Shown here: positions 37,087-50,279 of the stretch, piece by piece
Numbering within the stretch: position 1 is the stretch's first letter
Layout of the letters: every line of letters starts with the position of its first letter
Assembly (NCBI RefSeq): GCF_030936135.1
Contig: NC_082595.1
Location: 76,790,135-76,854,134 of the forward strand
Direction of reading: 5' to 3'
DNA length: 64,000 nt
From: Gavia stellata
Lineage: Eukaryota; Chordata; Aves; Gaviiformes; Gaviidae
Program-made: the position numbers and the translations under genes
The notes under the pieces: model-generated
Told to the model about the DNA's origin: nothing
Databases searched by the model: none
The model's input: only the letters and a program-made list of their open reading frames with translations

Positions 37087-40000
37087 GCTTTGGAAACATT
37101 CAGAAACACTAAGTGAAGGTTTTCAAGGAGCAATTTCAATTTTTGAATTCTTAGCACATTTAGGACTTCTTGTAGAAATTGCAGCATGTTCTAACATCAT
37201 TTACTGAGAACAAGATAAAGGTTAGAAGCACAGTACTTCCTGAATCTACTCTTCTTACTCACCCTTTAGGATCTATTAGTTGTGGATCCTCAGAGAAGCA
37301 CAAGGTATTGGTTGAAAATTACTGCCTTAGAGAGAAACACATCTGAAGTGATATCAATAGTCCAAAGATAAAAGGTAAAGCAGAAAAGAAAAAAAGATTA
37401 CAGAGAATTAGCTCATATGACAAGAATTTTCATGGAATTTCCACACAGAAAGCAGCTAGAAAGTTCTTGCGCAGGATCTGAAGACTGGGAAAGAAAACAT
37501 ACTAGATAGTACCTTTGAACAAAGGTGTCTCTTTCTCAGATGGAAGGTTTTTTTACCTTCAAATTTCAATGCCATCTACTTCTTCCATAAAGGGCGGAAA
37601 AATACTCATTTTATCTTCTTTACATCATACACTGGTTTATATACTTCTGTTGTACTCATTTGTTTCCTCTTTAAATCACAATCTTTCTTTCTCTCAGAAC
37701 AGATGACTTTACAAGTCTCTAATTGGTTTATCCAAAGCCTTTCTACTCTGTTACATATTTTCTGAGAAGACATTATCACATGACTAAGTCTGCTACAACT
37801 CATCATCTATATCTTTACCAGTTTATCTCATAATCCTAAAATACTATTTTAGAACAGTTGCATGGAAATAACAGCTAAGAATCTATTTTCTGTACTTAGT
37901 AAATGACATGAAATTAAATTTGAAGAACTCACTCTTAAGGGTTAAATAAAATAATCATTCATTACAGTTATGAGTAAAAACTACACTAACTTCAATCTTC
38001 AAAATTTAGATCTACAATAGCTAGCACCACCTTGCTACACTAACTGATGAAAGAATAATGACAAAATACTCAGAGTGGTTTTTAATGTGCTGCTCTTGCA
38101 TGCAGTATGATTTATCTTAGGATTTAAAACTGTGCTTAATTGCATATTAAGAGATGGCAGTATGTGCAACAAGATTTTATTAATACCAGTGCATGTCATA
38201 TTTCATATTGAAAACAATCTACACTGGCTCACCTATAAAATGAACTCATAACAAAGGCCTACTTCATGCAAAGTAGCACATTAATATTCTACACAGACTG
38301 TAATTGCCATTCTACTGTTTTTTTTTATAATATGCATGTTTGTAAGCAGTTTTGAATAGCAGTCAATTACTTGTTCTTTTTAGAATGTTCCCCTTGCATT
38401 TCTATTAAAAGCCTTTGAGAAGACAGTCACGGACTGGTGGGAATAATTTTGCAGGAACATAGGTATATTTTTTAGGTTTATTTTGACTTTGTGCAAGTCT
38501 GAAAGTATTTCTTTTGTCTTTAGTTTCAAAAAAGTTTACTAATTCAACTACAGTGATTACGCCAGTAGCTGCGGTATTCACTACAGAGACAGACAATCGG
38601 GTTCTGAATTGCTTTAGGAAGATGCAGCACGATAATAACACCATTAGAACATACTGACACAGATGCTTAAAAGACTAATGCAAATTTTATAGTCTATTTT
38701 CAGAAGGAACTCTGAATGTTGATGGTGTGTATAAGTAAATAAAAGGAAAGAGTAAATGCAATACAAATATGAATGACCTATGAGAAGACTAGCATAAGGG
38801 TAATACTTAAGGGTAGTTTTCATGTGAAACTGTGAGTTAGCAAGACTGGAAAAATGTAATGTGTTGGACAAGAGTCGTCCTGTGCTGCTAACCCTTGTGT
38901 GTTGTCCAAGTGTCATGGAGAGTGACACAAGAAACAACTGTTTTCTATGAATTACATTCCCTATTTAGTCCCAGACTGGTTTTGCTGTGCTCGTTAATCA
39001 AATGCAAATATTATATAAGTGGTATTTCAAGTAGTATGGTAGAGAACTTAGTAAGCTGTGAAGAACAGTGCTATCTGTTAGTCTAAATCACCGATTAGGC
39101 TGACATACCTATCATTTCCTAAGAAAGTAATTCTCCGTAAGAAAATGGGACATCAGAAGCACTGGTACATACTGGCTTCATTTAAAAAGACATATGCAAA
39201 TCTCCGCCTTCCATTTCCCAACTTGAAATAAAAGATTCAGGTGCTTCAACTAAGGAAACCACTTTGAGTTTATAAACTGCAACCCTACAGGTGAGTTGCA
39301 CAGAAAAACAAAATTTAAGAAACACCAATTTCTTTAACTTCTCTAATTCTTAGAATAGCTGTCTCCCACTCATTGTACCTACTGCTGTCAAGCCTATTCT
39401 GAAATATTCACCTCTTTCCCAGCACTGTACCAGGAGCTTACTAAAAGATTTCACACTGGGAACTAGGCACATACATACAAGTGGAAGCACTGTAGTATTT
39501 TTTCAGTTATGTCTGTCTGTGATAGAGCACTTAGTCTTACAGTACAAAGAATTTCTGTTGTTTTTTAAAATCAAGAAATATACAAGATAAAAATATAAAT
39601 TTTTAATAAAAATAAGATTAATAGCAGTTTAGCTTTAAACATAGTCAAACAAAACTGAGAAGTTTTGAAACTAGGAAAATCAACAGCCTTAAAGCAAATC
39701 ATGCCGTGAAATGACAGGGAACAGTTATTAGAAATGCAAAGTTGACGGAGTTGCAAAAAGCTGTGAGAAAGGCAGCAAAACCCAGCTGACAGCAAAAAGC
39801 CAAACGGACAGTGACAGTGACTCCCTAGCCCACTCTGAGAGCTACATCCTAACTAGAAAAATCACATCTATTGCTCAGTCTCAAATATTAGCTACAAGCA
39901 GGCACACAAATTAAGAACCAGAAGCAACAGTAAGATAATAAGAAATCAATTATTTTAGAATTTGTAACTAGACATTGTATATTATGTGTAGAATTTCCTT

Positions 40001-41094
40001 AAGTTTGTGACAGGCATTATTATTTCGATTTTGTGTGTGTGTATTAGGCTGCAGAATGCTGAAATTCTACACAGTCCATAAAAAACAAAACAAAAAGTCC
40101 TCCTTTGCTGCTGACTTGCTTACTTAGAAATCAATTCTCAAAGGTTTTTCTTTTTGCTGCTGTTGTTCTTGCATCTTGTGACACAGTTACTTTACCCTTC
40201 CTAATTCCAAATTCATATCCATTCAGTGGCATTTCCACAGCACAACTGCCCTTGAAGGGAAGGAAAGAGCATGTAAAAACAAACTAAATAAACAAGCTCA
40301 TATTTTTCAGAACAAATATTTTGACTTAAAGTTCTTACAGCAGAGAAACGTAGACAAAAGCAGAGTAGTAATTCTGCCTCTTTTTAAAAATAATTCCAAG
40401 TTCTTGGTGATCACGTATCTGAAAGTATTAAATAATGTAGTATGATGTTTTTTACATAGCCTTCAATTTTAAATCTAGAAGGGACCGCAAGGACCACACT
40501 GCTTGATCTTAAAGTTCAAGGAGGGGGGGTGGGGGGGAATCACATCTTTTTTCCCAGAAAATGAATTTAATCATCTTTCAGAAAGATATATAGCCTTATC
40601 TTAAAGATGATAAACTATGGAAGTCACTATTTTTCCTTGTAAGCTGCCAGTATGTCAGCTGAATTTTCCAAGTATCAACGTTATAAAGCATGCTGATGTA
40701 AAAATGATAAAACTGATAAAACATTAAATAATCTATATGTAGGGAATAGAAGAGGAGGCAATTAATGGCACTGAAGGTAAGGTAAAAATTTATAATGTGA
40801 GTAACTGATGGGAGAAGCTAAAGGGATCACAGAATATCAATAGGTAGTAGAGTTAAAAAAAAAGGTAAGAAGAACCTTAAAGCATGTTAGGAATGAAAGT
40901 AAAACCACAGATAAAAACAAAGTTACCCTACTAAATGTAGGTAGAAAAATTGTAAGTAGTTACACAAAAAAACAGAAATAGTTGAATGGTTTCTCCTCCA
41001 ATTCTGAAGCAGAAGAAAAGGACATTTCTATTCCATACGATATTGTAGACAGAACTGAAAAAGTGGGGATATGAAACATCATCTGCAACAGCCT
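37087..41094. other. MEI4 intron: unassigned DNA
   Basis: No gene recognised. It contains a G7-T-G7 tract (listed separately) close to a possible very old CR1 tail. Confidence 0.45.
40523..40537 (+). other. G-quadruplex motif (G7 T G7)
   Basis: The 15-nt tract can be read as four G3 runs with single-base loops, one of the most stable G-quadruplex patterns. It lies on the strand opposite to MEI4 transcription. Confidence 0.8.
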
Positions 41095-41166
41095 ATCAGA
41101 ATCACAGAATCACTAAGGTTGGAAAAGACCTGTAAGATCATCAAGTCCAACCAAAAAAAAATAAAA

Positions 41167-41195
41167 CCCAAAAAAACCCCCCAAAAACCCCACCC
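41167..41195 (-). other. G-quadruplex motif in the CR1 3' UTR (sense strand)
   Basis: C runs on the plus strand at 41167-41169, 41177-41182, 41188-41191 and 41193-41195 give G runs of 3, 6, 4 and 3 on the CR1 sense strand, with loops of 7, 5 and 1. This meets the usual G3+ N1-7 rule. More GGG runs continue upstream in the same tract. Confidence 0.8.
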
Positions 41196-41255
41196 ACAAA
41201 ACACACCACAACCCACACCAAAACAACCCACCCACACCACACAGCACCATGCCCA

Positions 41256-44078
41256 TCAAGCCACATCCCACAATGCCACATCCACACGCTCCTTGAATAC
41301 CTCCAGGGAGGGTGACTCCACCACCTCCCTGGGCAGCCTGTTCCAATGTTTCACTACTCTCTCAGTAAAGAACTTTTTCCTAATATCCAGCCTGAACCTC
41401 CCCTGGCGCAACTTGAGGCCATTTCCTCTTGTCCTGTCACTCGTCACTTGGGAGAAGAGACCAACACCCACCTCTCTGCAACCTTCTTTCAGGTAATTGT
41501 AGAGAGTGATGAGGTCTCCCCTCAGCCTCATCTTCTCCAGACTGAACAACCCCAGTTCCCTCAGCCGCTCCTCATAAGACTTGTGCTCCAGACCCCTCAC
41601 CAGCTTCGTCGCCCTTCTCTGGACATGCTCCAGCACCTCCATGTCCTTCTTGCAGTGAGGGGCCCAAAACTGAACACAGCATTCGAGGTGTGGACTCACC
41701 AGAGCCGAGTACAGAGGCACAATCACCTCCCTGCTCCTGCTGGCCACACCATTTCTGATACAGGCCATGATGCTGTTGGCCTTCTTGACCACCTGGGCAC
41801 ACTGCTGGCTCATCTTCAGCCGGCTGTCAACCAACACCCCCAGGTCCTTTTCTGTGGGGCAGCTTTCCAGCCACTCGTCCCCAAGCCTGTAGTGTTGCCT
41901 GGGGTTGTTGTGGCCAAAGTGTGGGACCCGGCACTTGGCCTTATTAAACCTCATACAATTGGCCTGGGCCCATCCATCCAGCCTGTCCAGATCCCTCTGC
42001 AGAGCCTTCCGACCCTCCAGCAGATCAACACTCCCTCCCAACTTGGTGTCGTCTGCAAACTTGGTGAGGGAGCACTCAATCCCCTCATCCAGATCATAGA
42101 TAAAGATATTAAACAAGACTGGCCCCAAAACTGAGCCCTGGGGGACTCCGCTTGTGACCGGCCACCAACTGGATTTCACCCCATTCACCACAACTCTCTG
42201 GGCTCGGCCATCCAGCCAGTTTTTTACCCAGCCAAGAGTGCACCTGTCTGAGCCACGAGTCACCAGCTTCTCCAGGAGAATACTGTGGGGAACAGTGTCA
42301 AAGGCTTTGCTGAAGTCCAGGTAGACAACATCCACAGCCTTCCCCTCATCCCCTAGGTGGGTCACCTGGTCACAGAAGGAGATCAGGTTGGTCAAGCAGG
42401 ACCTGTCCTTTATGAACCCGTGCTGGCTGGGCCTGATCCCTTGGTTATCCTGCACGTGTCCCGTGAGCGCCCTCAAGATGAACCTCTCCATAACCTTCCC
42501 CGGCACCGAGGTCAGGCTGACAGGCCTGTAGTTCCCCGGATCCTCCTTCCGACCCTTCTTGTAGATGGGCGTCACGTTGGCAAGCCTCCAGTTGTCTGGG
42601 ACCTCCCCTGTTAACCAGGACTGTTGATAAATGATGGAGAGCGGCTTGGCAAGCTCCTCTGCCAGCTCCCTCAGTACTCTTGGGTGGATGCCATCAGGCC
42701 CCATAGACTTATGAGTGTCCAGGTGGCATAGCAGGTCGTTAACTGCTTCCTCCTGGATCATGGGGAGCCTATTTTGCTCTCCAACCTTGTCTTCCAGCTC
42801 AGGGAGATGGATACCCTGAGGATACCTGGTGTGGCTGTTAAAGACTGAGGCAAAGAAGGCATTAAGTACCTCAGCCTTTTCCTCATCCTTCGTGACAATG
42901 TTCCCCGCCGCATCCAGTAGAGGATGGAGATCCTCCTTGGCTCTCTTTTTGTTGTTAATGTATTTATAGAAGCTTTTTTTGTTGTCCCTCATGACCGTGG
43001 CCAGGTTGAGCTCTAGCTGGGCTTTTGCCTTCCTAATTCCCTCTCTGCATGACCTAACGAGGTCCTTGTACTCTTCTTCACTTGCCTGCCCCTTCTTCCA
43101 GAGGTGATAAGTTCTCTTTTTTTCCCCGAGCCTCAGCATAAGCTCCTTGTTCAGCCAGGCCGGCCGTCTTCCCCGCCGGCTCTTCTTACGGCACATGGGG
43201 ACTGCCTGCTCCTGCGCCTTCCAGATTTCCTTCTTGAAGAAGGTCCAGCCTTCCTGGGCCCCTTTGCCCTTTAGGACCGTCTCCCAAGGGACCTTCTCAA
43301 CCAGTGTCCTGAACAGGCCAAAGTCTGCCCTCCGGAAGTCCATCGTAGCGGTTTTGCTGACCCCCCTCCTTACTTGGCCAGGAATTGAGAACTCTATCAT
43401 TTCATGGTCGCTAAGCCCAAGACAGCCTCCAACCATCACTTCTCCCACCAGACACTCACTGTTCGTAAACAGCAGGTCAAGCAGGGCACCTCCCCTAGTA
43501 GGCTCCCTTACCAGCTGCGTCAGGAAGTTATCTTCCACACACTCCAGGAACCTCTGGGACTGTTTCCTCTCTGCTGTGTTGTACTTCCAGCAGACATCCG
43601 GTAAGTTGAAGTCCCCCACAAGAGCAAGGGCTTGCGACTGTGAGACTTCTGCCAGTCGCTTGTAGAACGCTTCATCGGCTTCTACGCCCTGTTTGGGTGG
43701 TCTATAACAGACCCCCAGCAGGATATCCGCCTTGTTGGCCTTCCCCCTCATCCTTACCCATAAGCACTCAACCTTGTCGTCACAATCGTTGAGCTCAATA
43801 CAATCAAAACACTCCCTAACATATAAAGCCACCCCACCGCCTCTCCTTCCTTGCCTATCCCTCCTGAACAGTTTATAGCGACCCATCGCAGCACTCCAGT
43901 CATGCGAGTCGTCCCACCATGTTTCTGTGATGGCGACCATGTCATAGCTGTCCCGCTGCACGATGGGTTCCAGCTCCTCCTGTTTGCAACAGCCTAACAC
44001 GTTATTAAGAGATACTCTCAAGTTCTTTCCAGAGAACCTTTGTAGTATTTCTGTCAATGAGTATATGTCAAGACCCAC
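41256..44078 (-). CDS. CR1 ORF2 protein: APE-type endonuclease plus reverse transcriptase, uninterrupted
   Basis: A 940-codon frame without stop or frameshift. It nicks target DNA and reverse-transcribes its own RNA at the nick. Endonuclease motifs are present: AITETWW (catalytic Glu at about residue 52), GDFN (Asp at about 156) and SDHE (Asp-His at about 224-225). Reverse-transcriptase motifs follow: DFSKAFD (first catalytic Asp at about 588), [10 protein letters not shown] (644-653) and FADD (about 674-677). The usual CR1 C-terminal segment ends ALWDVA. The N-terminal 20-30 residues look unlike CR1, so the listed Met may lie in flanking DNA at the truncation point. Length is close to a complete avian CR1 ORF2. 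No promoter or ORF1 accompanies it, so expression would depend on the MEI4 transcript. The antisense 262-codon frame is a shadow. Confidence 0.93.
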   Translation of the reverse strand: MGLDIYSLTEILQRFSGKNLRVSLNNVLGCCKQEELEPIVQRDSYDMVAITETWWDDSHDWSAAMGRYKLFRRDRQGRRGGGVALYVRECFDCIELNDCDDKVECLWVRMRGKANKADILLGVCYRPPKQGVEADEAFYKRLAEVSQSQALALVGDFNLPDVCWKYNTAERKQSQRFLECVEDNFLTQLVREPTRGGALLDLLFTNSECLVGEVMVGGCLGLSDHEMIEFSIPGQVRRGVSKTATMDFRRADFGLFRTLVEKVPWETVLKGKGAQEGWTFFKKEIWKAQEQAVPMCRKKSRRGRRPAWLNKELMLRLGEKKRTYHLWKKGQASEEEYKDLVRSCREGIRKAKAQLELNLATVMRDNKKSFYKYINNKKRAKEDLHPLLDAAGNIVTKDEEKAEVLNAFFASVFNSHTRYPQGIHLPELEDKVGEQNRLPMIQEEAVNDLLCHLDTHKSMGPDGIHPRVLRELAEELAKPLSIIYQQSWLTGEVPDNWRLANVTPIYKKGRKEDPGNYRPVSLTSVPGKVMERFILRALTGHVQDNQGIRPSQHGFIKDRSCLTNLISFCDQVTHLGDEGKAVDVVYLDFSKAFDTVPHSILLEKLVTRGSDRCTLGWVKNWLDGRAQRVVVNGVKSSWWPVTSGVPQGSVLGPVLFNIFIYDLDEGIECSLTKFADDTKLGGSVDLLEGRKALQRDLDRLDGWAQANCMRFNKAKCRVPHFGHNNPRQHYRLGDEWLESCPTEKDLGVLVDSRLKMSQQCAQVVKKANSIMACIRNGVASRSREVIVPLYSALVSPHLECCVQFWAPHCKKDMEVLEHVQRRATKLVRGLEHKSYEERLRELGLFSLEKMRLRGDLITLYNYLKEGCREVGVGLFSQVTSDRTRGNGLKLRQGRFRLDIRKKFFTERVVKHWNRLPREVVESPSLEVFKERVDVALWDVA

Positions 44079-47000
44079 ATTAAAATATCAAATATATGTG
44101 TATATTAAGCCCTAGATCACTGCTTGGAAGATCTATTTCAAGAGGATATTGCATTTGCTAAAAAGGCAGTGGGGCCTGTCTGCTAAGGAACTTCCTTTAT
44201 ACTAGTACAGTTATGAATTAACCAGGCCACAGTTCTATCCCCTATGTTCATGCTGAATATTACAAAAATACAGAGTTTCCTGTGCAAAAAGTGTTATGTT
44301 CAAAACAAACATAGTATTTCATAGTTTGGATGGCAAATAAGGAGTATCAAAGGAAGCAGACCTTTCTTCTACCCCAGAAAGATCTTGGCAGTAGCAGATA
44401 TTTGATTAAATCACAAAATTATAGTTTACTTTTATATAGTTAATTAATTTTAAAATAGCTTGAAGAAGTGAAAAAGTAAAATTTATTATTATGGCTAATC
44501 ATTTCAGGGACTATAATTATTTCTCGAATAGCATTTGTAAGATGCCAATTTATTTTAAGTATCACTGTTGACTGCTTGTGTTCCTGGATAAAACTGGCAG
44601 CTAATAAAACCTGTCTATGTTTTATTTACTAACTTAGCAGACAGACATGCACTTACTAGATTTCACATTAATTGCTAGTATTTCCCTACAGCAACGAAGC
44701 CCTGAACATCTTGTAAGAAATATGTCAACTGCAACTGGATGCCTATATCTGAGTTTGTTTTTCAGATGCAATGTTTTTATACTTAACAATTCAGGCTTCT
44801 GAAAAAAAAAGTTTTTCATTTGCCAATGATGGAAACAGTTATAATCTGGTAAGAGAATTGTTCATTGTTGCTCCTGCAGACCCTTAATATACCACTAGGG
44901 CAATTAAATCAATATGCCTCAATTTCAACATAATTATAAAAAAACCCCACAGACTGCACTGTCAACCTAGTTTTATAACTACACTGATAGCGAAAAATTC
45001 CTGAACATCTTGCTATTTCACATGATGCATTGGACTGCAAATCCTGACTCTGCTTAAACTTCCTACTGAAGGAAGCAGGTTCCTAAGAAATAAGTTGGTC
45101 TTTTAGACTCTTAGCTTTATTTATTTTTTTTTTTTTTTAAGTCTTCTTTGGAATTTGGAACTTTGCACAGGCTGATATTTTACAAATAAGATATTACTGA
45201 TCAAATGACTACAGGCATCTCATCTCTGTGAGCGAAACTGTAGAAATCTGTCTCCTGCTGAGTCAAATGCAATAAAAAAAAAATCAGCACCTTATGCACA
45301 GATTACAATAAAATTTGCCATGTTTATGTTACACCAGTTCTGTGTGTGTGCAGAAATTCATCGGGAGCCATCGCTTCTGCACACATAAACCACCCTCAGA
45401 TGCTCACAGTGAATTCAGATCTGTATATCGATACTGACTGAGGAGAAAAAAAAAGTTGTCTTCTTTTCCTAATACTGCTCTGCTTATTAGAAGAAAGAAG
45501 TCTTTAAACACAATGCAACAAATGAAAAATTGAGATCTCCTGGGTGGAAGGGTGGTGGTGGTGTTGTATGTAGAGTTAAAAGCAATGTTGTATGCTATCT
45601 GCTATTCTGACAGAATTTCTCATACCTGCAACAGTGACAGTAAAGTGTCTTTAAGGCCGCCAGCAAGGATTTTTAAAATGCCCTACTTTGGTTCCTCTGC
45701 CCTCACTTTTCAGGCAGGAGAATCAATCAGGAAGCACCTCAGGATGACAAAAGATGTGCCAAGGTGCCGAGTCAGCAAATGGTCCTTTGGCTCGTAAGGG
45801 AGAACTGCTGCTTGCAGGCTGGGGTGCTGTCCCACAGGACCTGAGACTGATGGGGCATCAAGGTCATACAGAAAAGTGAGAGCCCTCCCAGTTGCTTCAC
45901 CTGTCACCAGAAAGAAGAAAACCTTTGCCATGGCAACTATGCTATTTATTTTTCATTTTCGCTATGTTTAGCACAGGTTATTTTGGCTATATCTTCTGGG
46001 GGTTTGCAATAGAAAGATATAATTTCTTCCCCATTCCAACATTGTTAAGAAGAAATAAGGCTGAATTGCTGAAGCAATCTCAAATACCTTATTTTTTGTA
46101 TCCTGATAACCCCTCAAAATCTCCACTCAATTTCTTCTTTCAATATCTTACGCTGCAATTTAAAACTGTTCAACCAAGAGGAGTAAGAGAAAGAAAATAT
46201 GGATGACATGAAAACAATCACAAAACAGTACAGACAACTTACACTATTAAGGTTTGTTCTCTCTTTAAATCAGACATTTGCATTTGTTACTGAATATGTA
46301 TTACTGTAACTGTTGCTTTCTTACAGGATTCATAACAGAAATGGCTGACAAGAAGTTTGAAAATGCAAATACAGTACTTCAGGTTTGCTAATTGTGGTAC
46401 ACTCTCTGAATAAGACGACAGACAGAGAATGCTGTTTCAGAGCATCAGGTAGGAGAGACAACCGAGGCAGACATCACTGATAAGTGCAGGCAGCATTACT
46501 TAAGAGTTTATGTTTCACAAACAACAAAAAATGACGAAATCATGCCTTACGTAGGGTCATAATAAAAATTACTGATACAAAGTAAGGGTTATGTGAAGTA
46601 GAAGAAAAAGTTATAAATCCATAGATAAAAGGAAACTCAATTATACTTACAGAAACAAATTCTCAATTCTTGTTTTAAATAGTTGTTCTATTATGTTAAA
46701 AGTACCCGAACTCAGCAACTGTATAATACTACCATATTATAAATCCAAGAGTTTAATGCAATTTGACTGAAAAATGGAGTCCTCTAGTGATTTCAACAGG
46801 CTCTGGATCTGGTCTTTAACTTTTGAATTAACAGGACTAGCAGCAATACATAATGCAATTAGACCACAACATAGCCAGAACTGGAGCATTCCCAACTATC
46901 CTAACTAATACTGAAAATGTTGAAGTATTCTAAGCATTTGTAATGCTTCTTTCAAATGAGTTCTAGTAAAAATTTTGTTTCCACTAGCTGGATTTCTTCC

Positions 47001-47427
47001 TCAAATAAATATTTTAACAAATAGATAATAAATAACAAACCAAATCAATATTTAGTTAATACTATTGATTCAAATTGATTTAACATAAAACTAATTGTTT
47101 GGACAATTGATTATGCTTAATTCATAATTTATCTAGCTTACTATATAACTTCATATATAGCACTATATAACTTTATGTAGCTGTAATACTATTTCAGTAT
47201 ATTCTATCAATCTTGATCAGGGCTTTTTTTTTTTTTTAAACTATTACTTAATTCTAGGCAATAAAATACAGATAGAGAAAGCCAAAAACTCATGAGCTAT
47301 TATTAAAGAATGAGGAGTACAATAATTGTAAACAAGGAACAGAATCAGTAACAGCTTTCAGATCAGATGTATTAATAACACATTCTTAAATTCCGCTTCT
47401 GGAAAAATCTATCACCTGTATTGAAAG
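44079..47427. other. MEI4 intron: unassigned DNA
   Basis: No gene recognised. T-rich runs occur at 45122-45139 and 47226-47238. A GC-richer patch at about 45,540-45,930 has no motif I know. Confidence 0.45.
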
Positions 47428-47475
47428 GTGTTTGGACTAAATGATTCCCTCTGACCTCAGAATCCATGAATCAAT
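47428..47475 (+). mobile_element. Possible ancient CR1 3' tail
   Basis: 'gtttggactaaatgattccc' then 'tctgacctcagaatccatga' resembles the CR1 3' end consensus (ttggactagatgatcc...ccaacc...attctatga). It is short and decayed, so tentative. Confidence 0.35.
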
Positions 47476-48394
47476 AATATAATCTAACTTTCAAATGCAT
47501 TTAGAATAGTTTGCAAGGAAGTTAAGACGTATGTTCTGAAATTGAAATGTATGCTAAAATACATTTTGAAGAACAGCCCTTATGATAAATAGAAATATTT
47601 TAAAATGAGCAAAAAGGCTCTTGAATATTATTAATTTTGTCATTAGCATAAAACAACCCAGAACTGTACATATTATTTGAAATGCTAGTCAAATGAACAC
47701 AGCTGTAAGCTACTCATTATTCAAATCCTTATATGTACATAGCACCACTGTAACTGAGCACAACTCTAAGTTCTCGATCAATGGTGCAGTCCAGTCTTCA
47801 GCTACAGTTTTCTCCCAGTTTCTAAGACCTCTCTTAAAATTACCATTTTCTCCACCCTAATAGATAAAATATATTATACACAGGTGTTACAGTGAATACT
47901 GAATATAAGGAGGGACATCAAAAGTAATCTGCCTGAGAAATACAGAATTCACAGGACTCCAAATACGAAAATGTTTTCCTCTGATGCAAACCAGTCACTC
48001 TTGTGCAAAAATCACCTGTTTAAAATGCCTGCCAGGACACATCTAATCCACATCCTGAATTTTTATTACTGCCTGAAGAAGAGAGTTTTAACTTCCCGCA
48101 CTTTGAAATCCTGATTGCGCGACGTGTTAGTAATTTTCTAAAATTAGTCAAATTTTGTAAATTTTCTGTAAAACCTCTTTCCTGACCTACTAGCATTAAT
48201 ACATTCCTCATGATACCAATCCCTCCAAAACTAGCATCCACACATGTAATAAAAATAGTACTTCAGTTTCTTCCAAAACTCAGGAGCAGAGGAAATCTGC
48301 AGTGGAGTTTTGCCTCTTTCCCCGTCCCTTGCAACTGATTCAAATTGTGACCATAATTATCAATGTTAATATAATACATAAATAGGTGTGCAGA

Positions 48395-48660
48395 GTTCAG
48401 ATTTATGGCTGAAAGGGTCCTCAAGTGTTCTAGTCCTAACCCTCACCCTGAGACAGGTTCAAGTATACTTCAGTCACCCTCAAAAGATGTTCATCATGTA
48501 CGTACTTGAAGACCTTCAGTAAAAGAAGTTGATATCTATCATTGATATATTTCTTCTTGCTCACTCCCAAAGTCAAAAGGACTACTCCTTGTATAGCATT
48601 CTGGAAGACTGTTAAAACTGCTCTTCCCCCTCAGTCTGCTCTTTTCTAGATTATTTTATG
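48395..48660 (-). mobile_element. Ancient CR1 3' fragment
   Basis: On the plus strand, 'gaaagggtcctcaagtgttctagtcctaacc' follows the reverse complement of an old CR1 tail (agaagggacc...atctagtccaacc). It is followed by 'cttgaagaccttcag' and later 'ccctcagtctgctcttttctaga', which track the 3' UTR and late ORF2 region of old CR1 copies. It is decayed, with uncertain ends. Confidence 0.55.
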
Positions 48661-50279
48661 GAAACTCACATTTTGTCAACAATATCTTAAAATACATTAA
48701 ACATGCACACAAGAAATCCCATGCAAATTCCCTATTAAATATGAAAATGCCTTATTCTATGATTTACTGTATTTTTAAATAGATCAAAAATTTCAAAAAC
48801 AAAACCAAAACATAAATGACCAATAATCATTATTTTTAGTAAAAATAATATATTCTTGACATTTTGATCAACTGGTTCATTGTATCACAACTTGCCTAGT
48901 TATATACTAGCACAATTGTAATGAATGTTGGGCAACATTCCACACGCCTCATGATAAAGCACCTTGTACAGTTTGGCCTATTTAGCAACACTATATGGAA
49001 AACAGATGAATTTTGAACAAAATATTAGTAAGTCTTCCATAATTTCAAAAGTTACATTTTAAAGGTGACTAGTAATGCCATATAGCAAACAGCATTAAAC
49101 TGCTTACAGAATTCTGTTTTATCTCCATGTGCCTCTTCTAAAACCACTGTGGGAGCCGAAACCCTCTTCCTTTTCATTAGTCTTAAATCATGCGTAAGGC
49201 AAGTCTCAGCAGCTTTATACTTTCCCTGAAAGCTAACCCCCTTTACTTTTTCTACACTCAGAGAAACAGAGAGGCATAGTTTAGAAGAAGCTGCCTTTCA
49301 TATTATAATTAATTAAGAATATGTGACTATGGAAAACAGTATCTTAAAAAAACCATGAACTGGGATCAGCTCCTATGTTACAGACAGAAAATATAGGTAT
49401 AAACTACTAATACATTAAACTCAGATACTAATCAAAGCATGCTTTCCTCTAAGCTAAGTAGACCCGAGTGATTCTTGAGCAGCCACCGTGTAGAATGAAC
49501 TAACGGGTCATATTCCAAAAGTTGGTCAAAGGATTCATTAGCAGAATCATGTAACATTGAGGAAATTAAGGTCTATGATTCAGACTATGTTCTTTAATAT
49601 TGCAAATTAATTCTCTCATTTATTTTATACAGTTTCTTAATGTACTACTAGCTACCTGCTTTTTATCAGGATGGCAATTTTAAATCAATACAATGACATT
49701 GTAAGCCTAATTTGACTCTCTTACGCCTACAGTTTTAATTATGTAATCAATTACTGTTTGGTTGTGTTGTTTGTTTGTTTTTTCCTTTTTTGCAAGGGTA
49801 CTTGATTCTGTTGCTATAGAGGATGGATGATGTTCAATTAGAAGAAATACTATTCAGTACTGTTTCTGTCCTTGTTATATGCATGGGCATAAAATGTGTA
49901 GCATTCAGTCTCTACTCTGAATACAGAATTAACACTTCTTTTTTTAATGCCAATTATTGCTATAATTCCATGCATACCACAAATATTGCTTTAACTTCAC
50001 AACTGCTTTTAGAGAGACAGGTAATGCTTTTGTCCTTTTACAAAAGAATCTTTTAAATACTCAAAGTAGCCACTAATGCCAATCTTGGCTGACTAGCACA
50101 TGATTTTACAATGCCTGCTGTTACGCAGCGCTGCATAAATTCAAAGCAAAGCTCCTGCTGGCTTCCATGAAACCTGTGGACACTTAATGCCTTCCTCTTC
50201 AAACTTGTACACATGCACTCACAGAAACAAAAATAAAGTAAAAAGCACATACAAAAAGGGCCTGAGGCAGACATCTATA
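48661..50279. other. MEI4 intron: unassigned DNA
   Basis: No gene or clear repeat recognised in this AT-rich stretch. Confidence 0.45.

Larger units (their letters stand above)
41095..44078 (-). mobile_element. Long young CR1 LINE with open ORF2
   Basis: On the minus strand the element runs from near 44,030-44,078 through an entire endonuclease/reverse-transcriptase frame to a 3' UTR and terminal octamers (complement of atcagaatcacagaatcac at about 41095). ORF1 and the 5' UTR are absent; the 5' breakpoint is close to the start of the endonuclease domain. Tail and coding sequence are very close to the 26-, 37- and 51-kb copies, indicating recent activity of this subfamily. The 3' UTR contains a nearly pure A/C tract (G/T in the sense strand) at about 41150-41242. 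It lies in the same orientation as MEI4. Confidence 0.95.

Noticed and set aside
40470..40520. Text resembling an old CR1 tail (tctagaagggaccgcaaggaccac)
   Set aside because: Suggestive of 'agaagggacc...' CR1 ends, but too short and decayed to call with confidence.
41071..41496. 141-codon plus-strand frame rich in K, P, T and H
   Set aside because: Translation of the A/C tract and antisense CR1 tail, not a protein.
41346..42134. 262-codon plus-strand frame
   Set aside because: Lies antisense to the CR1 ORF2 frame. The same antisense frame recurs over the other CR1 copies (6120-6806, 51182-51910), so it is a codon-bias shadow.
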